Source: a virus
Virus record (IMG/VR): IMGVR_UViG_3300030380_000833
Location: 1-25,682 of that record
Direction: 5' to 3' (one strand)
Length of the DNA: 25,682 bases
Position numbers and translations under genes: made by a program. Below, in pieces: positions 7,850-15,826 of this stretch. Within the stretch, counting starts at the first letter, position 1, and each line of letters starts with the position of its first letter. The notes under the pieces were generated by a model, which saw only the letters and a program-made list of their open reading frames with translations, ran no database searches and was not told where the DNA came from.

Positions 7850-9351
7850 ACTAATTTACCTATGAGTGCTTCAGTCTTTAGTTCCTGTATTGACAAAGAC
7901 CTTCCATTAATTATTGCGTCTACCCCAATAGTAGCAACTGCCCCTGATCCTGTAGATTTTACTTTAGCGTCCTCTACAATAATAGAGGCACTGTACTCTG
8001 CTTCACTTGTGTTGTACTCAGCAACCCCGTACTCTGCTATATTAGAGTTTGATATTGTTAACGCTTGTTTAGTGTACGCCTCTGTGTAGTCGTAGCCCCA
8101 GTTAAGAACAAGACTACTACCTTGACCGCCAATAACCTTAAAAGACAGTTCTTTAAGTATTTTAAGTCTTGAAGGATCACCAAAAGCCAGAGGCTGTGTG
8201 TAATACTTCATTGTGTAGGGGCTGGTATCGTCTAAAAATTCTGAGTATTCGTTGATACCTTTTTCTGTACCTAAAAATACTGTACCGTCTGACCCTATAC
8301 TTCCACAAAGTATTTTAGTAGAGGGCCAAGTAGTAACTCTATTACTACCGTCTTCTAAAGTTCCCCGCATATCGAAACAAAAAACAAGAGAATTAGAAGG
8401 AAAGAACAAAAGATAAAAAGCATTCTCTGGACTATATATAGATTTTATATTACCTGTTTCTGACCCTGTGTTGCGTATAATATCGTCACGCACATTTTTA
8501 GAAACATTCCCAATTGGGTTTGATTTCTCCTGTATAGTTCTTCCTAAGCTACGCACACCAGAGTCGGACAGGAAAATTAAATCAGTTCCTGTGTCCTGTA
8601 CACTGTCTCTAGCTATACATCCAATGCCTGTTATAACATCAGACAATACCATACTTGCAGGAGCAGAAGCGCCTGAGTACAGTAGTATACTTTGCTTGCC
8701 AAAAATAACTAAAAAGTTGTTAAACTCTCTAATAGCTACAATTTCATCAAACCCTGTAGGCCAGACTGTGGTTAAGTCTAAAGATCCTGACGTACCCCCT
8801 GTCCAATCGTCACCATCAAGAGTGTCGGAAAAAAACAAAGTGTACTTGTTGCCTGTGACATCCCCAGCCCAAAGCCTACCAAACGCAGCACATCCTTCAT
8901 TAGCATCAGGAGCATCAGAGGATAATACCCCTATAGTCCCTGCGCTTGTAGTGTACTCTAGTGCGTCATGTCCTCTCTGAAAAAAGTATGCGTCCCCATT
9001 AAACGAAACTATTTTCCAGTTGTTGGCAGTTATCGTCATGCTGTTTGTTACATCAGTCAATGACGTAGTGCCAGTAAAAATTTTGTTGTTGCCTGTTGAG
9101 AATACTATTTTAGTACCATCTCTTTTAGTAAACTCAAACACGCTTTCTATGCCAGCACTAGACCCTAGAGGGGTAGTAGAGCTAGTAAGTTTTTTTATTC
9201 CCTGTCTGGCACCTATCCTACCAAACTTATCAATGACAGCATTTTCTGCAATAGATGCAAAGGATGAGTCTTGGTTGACAGGAGAATCCTGAGTGTTTAA
9301 CCCACGAAACCCCGGCGCTCCTACATATATGCTTTGTCTTTGTTGTGCCAT
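7846..9351 (-). CDS. Tail tubular protein B-like/stabilisation protein (501 aa)
   Basis: The 501-residue protein starts MAQQRQSIYVGAPGFRGLNT and is almost wholly beta-rich. It has repeated short strand motifs (DVTNSMTITANNWKIVSF, GTDLIFLSDSGVRSLG, GSIGSDGTVFLGTEKGINEY) typical of the propeller or disc-like tail nozzle proteins of short-tailed phages. The GFRGLNTQDSPV opening matches what I recall of marine podovirus tail-tube/nozzle proteins. It lies directly after the tail tubular A-like gene (1-base overlap) and before the fibre (4-base overlap), the canonical order adaptor-nozzle-fibre. The role is to extend the tail tube below the portal and carry the fibres. No enzyme motif is seen. Confidence 0.8.
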   Translation of the reverse strand: MAQQRQSIYVGAPGFRGLNTQDSPVNQDSSFASIAENAVIDKFGRIGARQGIKKLTSSTTPLGSSAGIESVFEFTKRDGTKIVFSTGNNKIFTGTTSLTDVTNSMTITANNWKIVSFNGDAYFFQRGHDALEYTTSAGTIGVLSSDAPDANEGCAAFGRLWAGDVTGNKYTLFFSDTLDGDDWTGGTSGSLDLTTVWPTGFDEIVAIREFNNFLVIFGKQSILLYSGASAPASMVLSDVITGIGCIARDSVQDTGTDLIFLSDSGVRSLGRTIQEKSNPIGNVSKNVRDDIIRNTGSETGNIKSIYSPENAFYLLFFPSNSLVFCFDMRGTLEDGSNRVTTWPSTKILCGSIGSDGTVFLGTEKGINEYSEFLDDTSPYTMKYYTQPLAFGDPSRLKILKELSFKVIGGQGSSLVLNWGYDYTEAYTKQALTISNSNIAEYGVAEYNTSEAEYSASIIVEDAKVKSTGSGAVATIGVDAIINGRSLSIQELKTEALIGKLV

Positions 9352-10004
9352 TATGCGGGTCTAAAAATAAATTCTTCAGGGTTCTTATATGCGTCTAATG
9401 CAATCTCGTCTGATAAATGACGATCTGCAATAAGGAAGTAATCTTGTGCAGTTGTACCTCCAGTTTCTCCTCTTTCTCTCGCCAACAAAGCTACAGCCGC
9501 ATGTACAATAGGATTAGATGGTATTGCAGTTGTGTCTGTGTCGTTACTCAGTACGCCTTCTCTAGCTATCAAATCAAAGCGTAAAGAGTAAGAAGCGTCT
9601 GGAGTTGGGTACACAGTAACTTGTGTATCTCCTGAACCGTCTACTCCTGAGTAAGTAAAGTAAGCGGGTGCGCCGCTAGTAGATCCAGCGTTATATACTG
9701 CATTGTTTACCCAAGTAGGTGTTTGGTAAGTAATAAAGAAATTAGATGTGTCGTTAATAACACTATATATTTTAACACGTTCTCCTGCATTTGTCAAGCT
9801 ATATTCTGAAGTTCCTGCTGATGCTGAAACAACTACTGTAGTCCTGAGTGCAGACCAATCGTGTGCATTCTCTACCTGTGTCTTTGCGTCATTTACAAAG
9901 TCACCTACCATCTTAGAGTACGCTGTGTTAGCTACTGCCGACACTTCATCTTCACGTAAGCGTCTAAGTACGCTGTTCACTAATGTTAAGTATTGTGTAC
10001 TCAT
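9351..10004 (-). CDS. Tail tubular protein A-like head-tail adaptor (217 aa)
   Basis: The 217-residue protein is of T7 gp11/P22 gp4-like size. It begins with a helical part (LTLVNSVLRRLREDEVSAV, MVGDFVNDAKTQVENAHDW), followed by a beta-rich centre with TVYPTPDASYSLRFDLIARE. It ends in a helical region (HAAVALLARERGETGG) that leads into LDAYKNPEEFIFRP. The NSVLRRLRE..V...., AHDW and VYPTP features are typical of the podovirus adaptor family that forms the ring under the portal. It overlaps the upstream gene by 4 bases and the nozzle gene by 1 base, implying coupled translation. Confidence 0.82.
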   Translation of the reverse strand: MSTQYLTLVNSVLRRLREDEVSAVANTAYSKMVGDFVNDAKTQVENAHDWSALRTTVVVSASAGTSEYSLTNAGERVKIYSVINDTSNFFITYQTPTWVNNAVYNAGSTSGAPAYFTYSGVDGSGDTQVTVYPTPDASYSLRFDLIAREGVLSNDTDTTAIPSNPIVHAAVALLARERGETGGTTAQDYFLIADRHLSDEIALDAYKNPEEFIFRPA

Positions 10005-12919
10005 CCTATTATGTTCCTAAATAAACTGGGTGCAAACTCTGGTGTTTCGTACATAGTTGCTCTTTGTACTGCTTGCGGTGCTTGATATGTAGGAGTAAAC
10101 ATATAGTCTTCAAATAAAGTTTTAGTAACTCCCTGTGGTCTTAACATACCTGCTGCTAAGCCTATCGCTAATCCTGCTCCAGCGCCTACGCCTGATCCTG
10201 TGCCTGTACCATCTCCACTCCCATCGCCACCGCCTGTGCCGCTTCCTGTGCCTTCTCTTGTGCCTGTGCCTTCGCCTACATCACTAGGGTCACCTATCTC
10301 ACCAGCGCCAGCACCGGGAGTACCAGAAGCGCCTGTACCTGTGCCATCGTCACCAGTTCCGGGCTGTACTGTTTCTCCTGTGCCTGTGCCCGTACCTGTC
10401 GCTGCTCCAGTACCTGCTGTAGCAATAGTCGGATCTTCTGTTCCTGTTTCAGGTTCAACAGGAGTGGCTGATGTGGGGTATTGCTTAAAATAATCTGTTA
10501 AGTTAGCAACCCAAGAAATAGCATCAAGAATATTAAAATCTGAATCAAATACGTCTGGAGCAGGTGGCCCTTGAGGTAGAGTTTCATATACTGCGGGGCC
10601 GCCTGAAATCCATTTATCTAACTCTCCTTGTAAAGCAGCTTTAAGATTAGGATCTGTTTCTAAATTAATAGCTTCTTTTAATTGAGCAGCTATAATATCT
10701 GTAGAACCTGTTTCTTCTCCTAATTCGCCAGCGCCTTCGCTTCCCCCTGCACCAGCACCTCCACCGCCACTACCGCCAGCACTGCTTTCTTCTTCTGTAG
10801 TTTCTGTTACTTCTGTTTCTACAGGTGGCTCTGGAATTTCTGGAGGCGGTACTTCAGGTTCAAAAGGATCTTTATACTCTATATTAACTTCAGATGTTAC
10901 TTCTGGAGGATCAGCTTCAGGAGGTGTTACAGTTTCTGATGGAGTAGCTTCTACTTCTGTATAGGCTGGTGCTTCTTTTTCAGCGGCTGCTGCGGAGGCT
11001 TCGTCTTCTATTATTTTATCTGCTCTAGCTTTAGCTTCTGCAATTGCTTTAGCTTCATCAGTTAATTCTGAAGTAGCTCCTTCAATAGCCTTATTAACAC
11101 TAGAATCTGTAGCGGCTGCATTTGCAGCAGCAGTCTCAGCGGCTTCAGCAGATAAAGAGTCAACAAGTTCTTTCTGAGCATTGTCACCCATACCGTCGCC
11201 ATCAGTGTCTTGCCACTCATTAGCGTCATTAGGAAACAAGTCTACAACATCGTATATACCGTCACCGTCTGTGTCGGTGGTTCGTTCTATGCGTCGTTGC
11301 TCTTTGTCTTCTGCTATTTTTTGTCGTACTGTTGCTTCAGCGGCTCTAGTAGCGTTGACTTGTTCTACTCTGTAAGCGTCTTGAGCGTCTTTATAAGCAC
11401 CTGCTTGTGCCTTTTTAGCGTCTTCCAACTCAGCTTGTGCTACACTAGCAGCGGTTCGTGCTTGATTTACTTTATTCTGCGCGTCTAGTTTAGCAGCGTC
11501 TGCTCTTTTCTTAGCATTTCTATAAGCAAAACTACGTGTTCCGTACCGTCTAGCTACATAACTAGCATAAGAATCTGCGCTAGCTACGGAAGCATCTGTT
11601 TCTTCTATGATAGCTGCTACGTTGTTTGATGCAGCTTGTGCTGTTGTTTCTGCTGCGGTAACCGTAGCGTTAGCAGCCACAACAGTTTCATTATCTTCAG
11701 GTTTAGTTAAACCATCTACAGCAATAGCTACAGCAGCAGCTACGGTTGTATTGTCTTCTTCAGTAGTTTCTTCTGGTTTTTCAGCGTCTGCGTTTGCAGT
11801 AAGGCTGTATATTGCATTAGGGTTAAAACCACCATCAGGGCCAGCGCCGGGGCCGTTGTATGTAATTCCTCCTCCCGGCAAACCGCTAGCTGTAGATAAA
11901 CCTTCTACAACTGCTCCTACACCAGCGGCTACTGTACCTGCTTTAGCTATTTGACCCAAAGTAGGTATTTGTACTATAGGAACTCCTGCTGAAGTTGCAC
12001 TTGCTCCTGTAACGGAAGCAACAAAGTTACTAAGAACTGTACTTGCTGCCTCTGACCCTGCTTTTAACGCACTTGTTAAAGTGCTTACTACGGAAGAACC
12101 GCCTGTCTGAGCTACTGCGGCAGACGGTGAAACTGTTACAAAACCTGTTGTTGTCCCTGATGCAGCAGCGGCTGCTTTTACAGCAACAACTGCGCCAGTA
12201 GCTACTAAAGCTGCTGCTATAAACGGTGCAGCGTCTTCCAGTGGAGAAGTTTTTTCTGGCCCTACAGCATCTCTAGCAAACGTGCCGTAGGTTCCTACCT
12301 CTCCTGTTTGAGTGTAGTACGTATTGCCGCTGCGTTGAGTAGAGTGCAGTATGTTCTTTAACTTACCGCCATCTTCCTGTTCTTGGTAGTAAGCAGGAGT
12401 AGTGCCTAAATTTAAGTATAAAGTTTTACCGCCTACTTGTGTTGTAGTGGGTATGCCTTCCTGCTCAATGTACTGTGTAACTGCATTATTGTGGTCTTGC
12501 ATTGCAAGAGCGTATGCTTCAAAGTTAGAGTAAATAGCGCCGGGAGTTTTCTGTGCTTGGGCTAGTCTCTGCTGTCTGCGGCTTTCTCCACCGTCTCCTG
12601 TTTCTAAAGGGACGTACTTAGGCTGTAAAGCAGAAAAAGTTTTAATCTGCTGTAGCTGTTCATTGGTTAAAGGAGTATTGTTATTCCCGTCAGTAACTTG
12701 ATTAGAGGCTTGCCATGCTGCAAGGAAATCTTGGTCTACGCTAATTACTGCATTAGACGGAGAAAAACCTCCTGCTGCTTCAGTGTACTGGTCAGTAGGT
12801 AACGTAAAGTCAATAGAAAAGTCAGGGGAATTTAAGCGTGCTAAGATTTCTTCCTGAGTAGGAATGTCAAAACCGCCTTCAAATAAATCTGTATCTGGTG
12901 CAAACCCTACTTCAGCCAC
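10001..12919 (-). CDS. Large low-complexity virion protein with calcium-binding TSP3-like repeats (972 aa)
   Basis: A multi-part 972-residue protein. Residues 1-220 look globular. Residues 226-345 are Ala/Gly/Val-rich and hydrophobic enough to interact with membrane. About 380-545 are Ala/Glu/Lys helices. Residues 548-580 carry two DTDGDG-type acidic loops (TDTDGDGIYDVVD and QDTDGDGMGDN) like thrombospondin type-3/EF-type calcium sites. Residues 660-735 are Pro/Glu-rich and 850-935 almost pure Gly/Thr/Ser/Asp. A short conserved-looking C-terminus follows (TKTLFEDYMFTPTYQAP to the end). It lies between the holin-like gene and the adaptor, so it is probably virion-associated. I do not recognise a family. 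The segmented, unstructured layout suggests an internal ejection or tail-elaborating protein; that is inference. Confidence 0.75.
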   Translation of the reverse strand: MAEVGFAPDTDLFEGGFDIPTQEEILARLNSPDFSIDFTLPTDQYTEAAGGFSPSNAVISVDQDFLAAWQASNQVTDGNNNTPLTNEQLQQIKTFSALQPKYVPLETGDGGESRRQQRLAQAQKTPGAIYSNFEAYALAMQDHNNAVTQYIEQEGIPTTTQVGGKTLYLNLGTTPAYYQEQEDGGKLKNILHSTQRSGNTYYTQTGEVGTYGTFARDAVGPEKTSPLEDAAPFIAAALVATGAVVAVKAAAAASGTTTGFVTVSPSAAVAQTGGSSVVSTLTSALKAGSEAASTVLSNFVASVTGASATSAGVPIVQIPTLGQIAKAGTVAAGVGAVVEGLSTASGLPGGGITYNGPGAGPDGGFNPNAIYSLTANADAEKPEETTEEDNTTVAAAVAIAVDGLTKPEDNETVVAANATVTAAETTAQAASNNVAAIIEETDASVASADSYASYVARRYGTRSFAYRNAKKRADAAKLDAQNKVNQARTAASVAQAELEDAKKAQAGAYKDAQDAYRVEQVNATRAAEATVRQKIAEDKEQRRIERTTDTDGDGIYDVVDLFPNDANEWQDTDGDGMGDNAQKELVDSLSAEAAETAAANAAATDSSVNKAIEGATSELTDEAKAIAEAKARADKIIEDEASAAAAEKEAPAYTEVEATPSETVTPPEADPPEVTSEVNIEYKDPFEPEVPPPEIPEPPVETEVTETTEEESSAGGSGGGGAGAGGSEGAGELGEETGSTDIIAAQLKEAINLETDPNLKAALQGELDKWISGGPAVYETLPQGPPAPDVFDSDFNILDAISWVANLTDYFKQYPTSATPVEPETGTEDPTIATAGTGAATGTGTGTGETVQPGTGDDGTGTGASGTPGAGAGEIGDPSDVGEGTGTREGTGSGTGGGDGSGDGTGTGSGVGAGAGLAIGLAAGMLRPQGVTKTLFEDYMFTPTYQAPQAVQRATMYETPEFAPSLFRNIIG
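10180..10400 (-). repeat. Degenerate GGX-ACX hexamer repeats encoding Gly-Thr tract
   Basis: Between about 10180 and 10400 the minus strand is a run of imperfect GGNACN and GGNTCN hexamers encoding GTGTGTG-type residues, the Gly/Thr/Ser-rich part of the 972-residue protein. Variable third bases show it is maintained as protein sequence rather than as a perfect satellite. The tract is also strongly G-rich on the minus strand. Confidence 0.7.
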
Positions 12920-13266
12920 TATTTGCCACCCCAGCTAGACAAGGTTTTAATACCAAAGCTGGCAGCTATTGCACCACCAAGGAATGCTTTGTAGTAATCT
13001 GGCATTGTGGACAATACAGTAAACCCCTGCTCAACGTATGGAACCATTGACGGTATAAATGCACCTATCAATGGCAAACTTAAGATAATAGCAAACCACT
13101 CATCCTTCCAAGAAGACTGAGAGGCAGCGGCTTGTTGAGTTTCCCAATCAGCGTCCGCATCAATACGTCGCATCTTGGAGTCATGTACAGCTTGCTTTTC
13201 AGCAGCTTTGTTTTTAAGGAAAGTACCTGCTAACCCAGCTATAGGCCCAATCAAAGATTGCCACAT
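12919..13266 (-). CDS. Holin-like membrane protein (115 aa)
   Basis: A 115-residue protein with a hydrophobic N-terminus (LIGPIAGLAGTFL, residues 5-17), a charged amphipathic helix (18-50) and the motif WKDEWFAIILSLPLIGAFIP (53-72), which leads into a membrane span. A second span follows (FLGGAIAASFGIKTL, about 95-109). The layout, with W-K-D-E-W before a span and PDYYK before the last one, resembles the GTA-type three-segment holin family. It starts just after the terminator that follows the capsid gene and overlaps the next gene's start by 1 base. With an M15 endolysin at 21399-21749, a holin is expected somewhere in this genome and this is the best candidate. A structural membrane protein is the alternative. 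Confidence 0.6.
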   Translation of the reverse strand: MWQSLIGPIAGLAGTFLKNKAAEKQAVHDSKMRRIDADADWETQQAAASQSSWKDEWFAIILSLPLIGAFIPSMVPYVEQGFTVLSTMPDYYKAFLGGAIAASFGIKTLSSWGGK

Positions 13267-13274
13267 ATACTCAC

Positions 13275-13310
13275 CTTAAAAAGAAAGCTAGGGGCTACCT
13301 AAGCAGCCCC
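13275..13310 (-). terminator. Rho-independent terminator after the major capsid gene
   Basis: On the minus strand GGGGCT pairs with AGCCCC (13305-13310 with 13291-13296) across an 8-base loop, followed by the T-rich tract TAGCTTTCTTTTTAA. It lies 15 bases after the capsid stop and before the holin-like gene. A leaky terminator here would make capsid transcripts more abundant than tail transcripts, as the terminator after gene 10 does in T7. Confidence 0.75.
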
Positions 13311-13325
13311 ATGCTTAACCTACTA

Positions 13326-14294
13326 TTAGCTAGCAGGAACTACCAGAGTCAGACCAGACGCTGGGCGAAGTACAGCTACTCCGTACAAAGTGTCTGAAGT
13401 AAACAAGTTAGAGAGGAACTCTTGCTTGTACTGAGTCTGTGAACGTACACCCATTTGCTCTGCCATGACGATAGCATCACTATGCATCAACAAGCAGCCC
13501 AAAGAGTCTACTGTGCTAGATGAGTTATCGCTAGAGGTTTCAACAGTAGGACAGTTCGTGCTAACGAAAACATCAATACCGTACAGTTGACCAATCTGGC
13601 CGTTTGTAACTTGACCGTTGTTTACGAAGTCAGAGCTAACATAGCGGTCAATACCCATAATGGTGTTGCGGACAACAGGTGGGATAATGAAGCTACGTCC
13701 GTCCATAGGAACGTCAGCATCGTCTAGCTTTTGAATGATACCACGGAATGCTGCATCAGTAAATACGTCAGCAGAAACTACGGTGTCAGCCGTGTAGGTA
13801 GACAGGCCGTTAGAAGCATCTACGAAAAAAGTACCACCGTTGTTTAGGTAGGTCGTAGACGTTGTACCAGAAGCACCCAAGCCAGTAGCCAGAGAGTGCA
13901 GGTCGGTGTCAACTTGCTTAGCCAGTGCATAACCAGCATCTTCAGTGTAGAACTGACGCAAAGAAGACAAGGCTTGTACATCCGTAATATCCTCAATCAA
14001 GCGTGAGTATTCAAAGTGCTTGTTGATGGATACTTGCACTTCGCTTTCCGTAGCGTTCTGCACCGTTACAGCAGTATTCTCTGCTTTAGCGTGTGCATCG
14101 CCACGTACAGGCTTAGGTACATGGATCGTATCACCTTTCTTGCCAGCCATTGACATTTTTTTGACAAGGTTTGCCAAAACAAGGTTTTTCTGGTAAGCGG
14201 CGATAATCTCGTCACTCCAGATTTCCGGGATAAAGGTTGCTGCGCTAGTATTGTCAACAAACCCCCCAGTTGCGGGATATGTAGAATCAGTCAT
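13326..14294 (-). CDS. Major capsid protein (322 aa)
   Basis: The 322-residue coat protein candidate starts MTDSTYPATGGFVDNTSAAT. It has the HK97-fold pattern of an N-terminal arm (FIPEIWSDEIIAAYQKNLVL), an extended-loop-like segment (PKPVRGDAHAKAENTAVTVQ), a spine helix (QFYTEDAGYALAKQVDTDLH, about residues 115-135) and a C-terminal domain with a conserved-looking YGIDVFVSTNCP. It follows the acidic scaffold by about 20 bases and is followed by a terminator. Gene order (portal, scaffold, this gene, adaptor), size and typical coat-like composition (many Thr, Ser, Ala, few Cys) support the call. The N-terminus has no long cleavable prohead delta domain, in line with a separate scaffold gene. 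Confidence 0.88.
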   Translation of the reverse strand: MTDSTYPATGGFVDNTSAATFIPEIWSDEIIAAYQKNLVLANLVKKMSMAGKKGDTIHVPKPVRGDAHAKAENTAVTVQNATESEVQVSINKHFEYSRLIEDITDVQALSSLRQFYTEDAGYALAKQVDTDLHSLATGLGASGTTSTTYLNNGGTFFVDASNGLSTYTADTVVSADVFTDAAFRGIIQKLDDADVPMDGRSFIIPPVVRNTIMGIDRYVSSDFVNNGQVTNGQIGQLYGIDVFVSTNCPTVETSSDNSSSTVDSLGCLLMHSDAIVMAEQMGVRSQTQYKQEFLSNLFTSDTLYGVAVLRPASGLTLVVPAS

Positions 14295-14314
14295 TTAATA
14301 TCTCCTCAGATATA

Positions 14315-15100
14315 CTATTTGACCCTCTTTTCAGCATACGCTCTCATTATTTCATCTTGTAGAGCAGTATACCTATGAGGATCGTCTTTCATAAGTTTAA
14401 TAATGTCTGCGCGTCTATAGATTTTCTTAGGGCTTGATTCAGAGCTACCACTGGCATTGCCTGTACTAGCTGTACGTACTGCTTGCTTACGGCTCTGCTT
14501 TTCAGCATTAGCAGCTTGACCAATCATTTGTTGACGTTCTTTCCAAAGATTGAAAAGTTCATCAGCAGCTTCGTAGTCGTACTGTTTATCCGCTGCTACA
14601 AACAGCTTTGTCCTAATCTTAGATGCTTCAATCCACTCTGCAAATTTAGTATCCTTTAAGATACTTTCCATGTCAGGGTGATTAGTCTTCAGTGCAGATA
14701 ATGCAGTTTGCATTCTGTACTGTTGGCTAACTGATTCAGCTTCCTTAATTTTAGGATGGTTCTGAATAGCCTGTGCTACTGCCTTCTCAGGATCAGTAAA
14801 GAAATCTACTTCTTCGACTTGTTCTTGTTGTTGTTGTTGGGGTTCCGTTGTGAGTTGTGTTTGGATGTAGTTGTCAACAACCTTACGTAGCTCACCTACC
14901 TCAGAACTTTGCCGCCCCAATAGCTTCTCAGCTTCTTGGTGCATCTGTACAAGTTCCTGTGCAGACTTACCTTGGTATTTATCAGGAATCTCAGGTTCAC
15001 TAGGAGTTACCTGTTCTTCCACTTCCGGTTGCTCTTGTTGTTCAGCAAATACGTCTTCAGTAGACGCTTGCTCATCTTCACGCTCAATTATTTTAGCCAT
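14315..15100 (-). CDS. Scaffolding protein (261 aa)
   Basis: The 261-residue protein has a highly acidic, Gln/Glu/Pro-rich N-terminus (residues 1-45), a helical middle and a QQQQQ run at about 90. The C-terminus is basic (SPKKIYRRADIIKLMKDDPH), ending AEKRVK. An acidic helical body with a basic C-terminal tail that binds coat protein is the signature of podovirus scaffolds such as those of P22 and T7. It lies just upstream of the coat gene with a 20-base gap. It probably directs procapsid assembly and then leaves before or during DNA packaging. No protease motif is seen, so no self-cleavage is predicted. Confidence 0.82.
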   Translation of the reverse strand: MAKIIEREDEQASTEDVFAEQQEQPEVEEQVTPSEPEIPDKYQGKSAQELVQMHQEAEKLLGRQSSEVGELRKVVDNYIQTQLTTEPQQQQQEQVEEVDFFTDPEKAVAQAIQNHPKIKEAESVSQQYRMQTALSALKTNHPDMESILKDTKFAEWIEASKIRTKLFVAADKQYDYEAADELFNLWKERQQMIGQAANAEKQSRKQAVRTASTGNASGSSESSPKKIYRRADIIKLMKDDPHRYTALQDEIMRAYAEKRVK

Positions 15101-15150
15101 TATTAAACTCCGTACCTTAGTATTATGGAGAGATTAAAAAAGAGTTCTAG

Positions 15151-15381
15151 CTACGAACTTTGCTTTTTTTCGTATTGGATGTGACTCTGCCTAGCCTTTG
15201 CCCAACGCTTAGTAGCGTCGGGGAAGTCTCCGCTTATTGGGTCAAGAGAAGACCTGATAGGTGAGATAATCCTCTTAGCACTGTACCCGCACTTTTCGCA
15301 CCTAACTGTGCGTTTATCTTCAGGTACTAGCGCCTCAAATACATGCCCATCTAAACACTTAAAATCATACAGCTTGAACAT
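15151..15381 (-). CDS. FmdB-like zinc-ribbon protein (76 aa)
   Basis: A 76-residue protein starting MFKLYDFKCLDGHVFEALVP, with a C-x3-H pair (C9, H13) and a CEKC pair (C28, C31) followed by GYSAKRIISP. This pattern (Y-F-C..GH-FE ... RCxxCG..A.R.IS) is that of the short FmdB-type zinc ribbons seen in bacteria and many phages, whose function is unknown. The first pair is CxxxH here instead of the usual CxxC-like arrangement. The C-terminal half is basic and unstructured. It overlaps the upstream gene by 17 bases and sits before the scaffold, so it is co-expressed with head genes. It may be a small nucleic-acid- or protein-binding factor. Confidence 0.65.
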   Translation of the reverse strand: MFKLYDFKCLDGHVFEALVPEDKRTVRCEKCGYSAKRIISPIRSSLDPISGDFPDATKRWAKARQSHIQYEKKQSS

Positions 15382-15640
15382 TGTCTTCTAAGTCAAGTTC
15401 TTCCTGTGGTTCTTCCAAAGCGTCTTTTTCAGCATTGTTAATTTGAGTTTCTAAGTTAAACAGAGTAGCAAGTATTGCAAGTTGTCCTTTACGGAAGTGC
15501 AAGTTATCGTTATCTGTTGTTAGTTCAACTGAGTTTATTTGCGCTACGTTTTGACCTAGATCCTTCATTAGTTGTTTCCAACCCTCTGAACGAAACATCT
15601 CAAAGTAATTAGCAAAGTAAACTTCTAGTTCCTTAGTCAT
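15365..15640 (-). CDS. Conserved small phage protein upstream of scaffold (91 aa)
   Basis: A 91-residue protein with a helical N-terminus (ELEVYFANYFEMFRSEGWKQ) containing F-x-S-E-G-W-K. A central NLHFRKGQLAILATLFNLE segment and an acidic tail (EEPQEELDLED) follow. I recall the SEGWK plus FxKGQL pattern from small podovirus proteins in the head module without known function, but could not search. It is the first gene after the internal promoter at 15679-15707 and so heads the scaffold/capsid transcript. The start ATG at 15640 has AAGGG about 10 bases upstream, next to a small hairpin in the leader. No cysteine or membrane segment is present. Confidence 0.7.
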   Translation of the reverse strand: MTKELEVYFANYFEMFRSEGWKQLMKDLGQNVAQINSVELTTDNDNLHFRKGQLAILATLFNLETQINNAEKDALEEPQEELDLEDNVQAV

Positions 15641-15652
15641 CTTATGTATTCC

Positions 15653-15667
15653 CTTAATTTAGTTAAG
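15653..15667 (-). promoter_or_regulatory. Leader hairpin before the 15640 start
   Basis: CTTAA-5-TTAAG inverted repeat in the 5' untranslated leader produced by the 15679-15707 promoter. It lies just upstream of the AAGGG ribosome binding site. It matches in position the CTTAG-3-CTAAG hairpin at 22167-22179. Confidence 0.5.
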
Positions 15668-15678
15668 ATACAGTTTAG

Positions 15679-15707
15679 ATTATATCATACTTTTGACAAA
15701 AAGTCAA
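15679..15707 (-). promoter_or_regulatory. Sigma70-type extended -10 promoter for the scaffold/capsid unit
   Basis: On the minus strand: TTGACT (15707-15702), a 17-base spacer, TATAAT (15684-15679), with TGA directly before the -10 (an extended -10). The A-rich tract just upstream (15708-15735) could act as an UP element and overlaps the end of the 36-residue gene. The start of transcription is expected near 15672. Nearly the same sequence lies at 22191-22219. Confidence 0.85.
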
Positions 15708-15714
15708 GTGTTTT

Positions 15715-15825
15715 TTAATACATTTTTCTACCAGTGGTTTTACGCATTGGCTTCTTTTTCATGGCCTTCTTTTTCTTTGCAGGTCTACCAACTTGTTTTC
15801 CGTAAGTTCCTTTTCCCATTGGCAT
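15715..15825 (-). CDS. Tiny, very basic protein (36 aa)
   Basis: A 36-codon frame from the ATG at 15825 to the TAA at 15715. The protein starts MPMGKGTYGKQVGRPAKKKK and ends KTTGRKMY, with 14 of 36 residues Lys or Arg. An AGAGGAAGA ribosome binding site lies about six bases upstream of the ATG, overlapping the end of the upstream gene, which stops one base before it. I recall the MPMGKGTYG..VGRP opening from very short genes in many podovirus genomes, function unknown. The charge suggests nucleic-acid binding or DNA charge neutralisation in the head. It is the last gene of the portal unit: the next promoter's -35 lies just beyond its stop. Confidence 0.75.
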   Translation of the reverse strand: MPMGKGTYGKQVGRPAKKKKAMKKKPMRKTTGRKMY

Positions 15826-15826
15826 A

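Noticed and set aside
4718-10020. Many long plus-strand open frames opposite the fibre, tail and 972-residue genes
   Set aside because: They mirror the Ala/Thr/Ser-rich codons of the minus-strand genes, lack ribosome binding sites and carry low-complexity Ser/Val/Pro proteins; they are antisense shadows.
15691-15707. TTGAC-5-GTCAA hairpin as a terminator
   Set aside because: The stem is only five A/T-rich pairs, there is no minus-strand T-tract after it, and it coincides with the -35 of the internal promoter.
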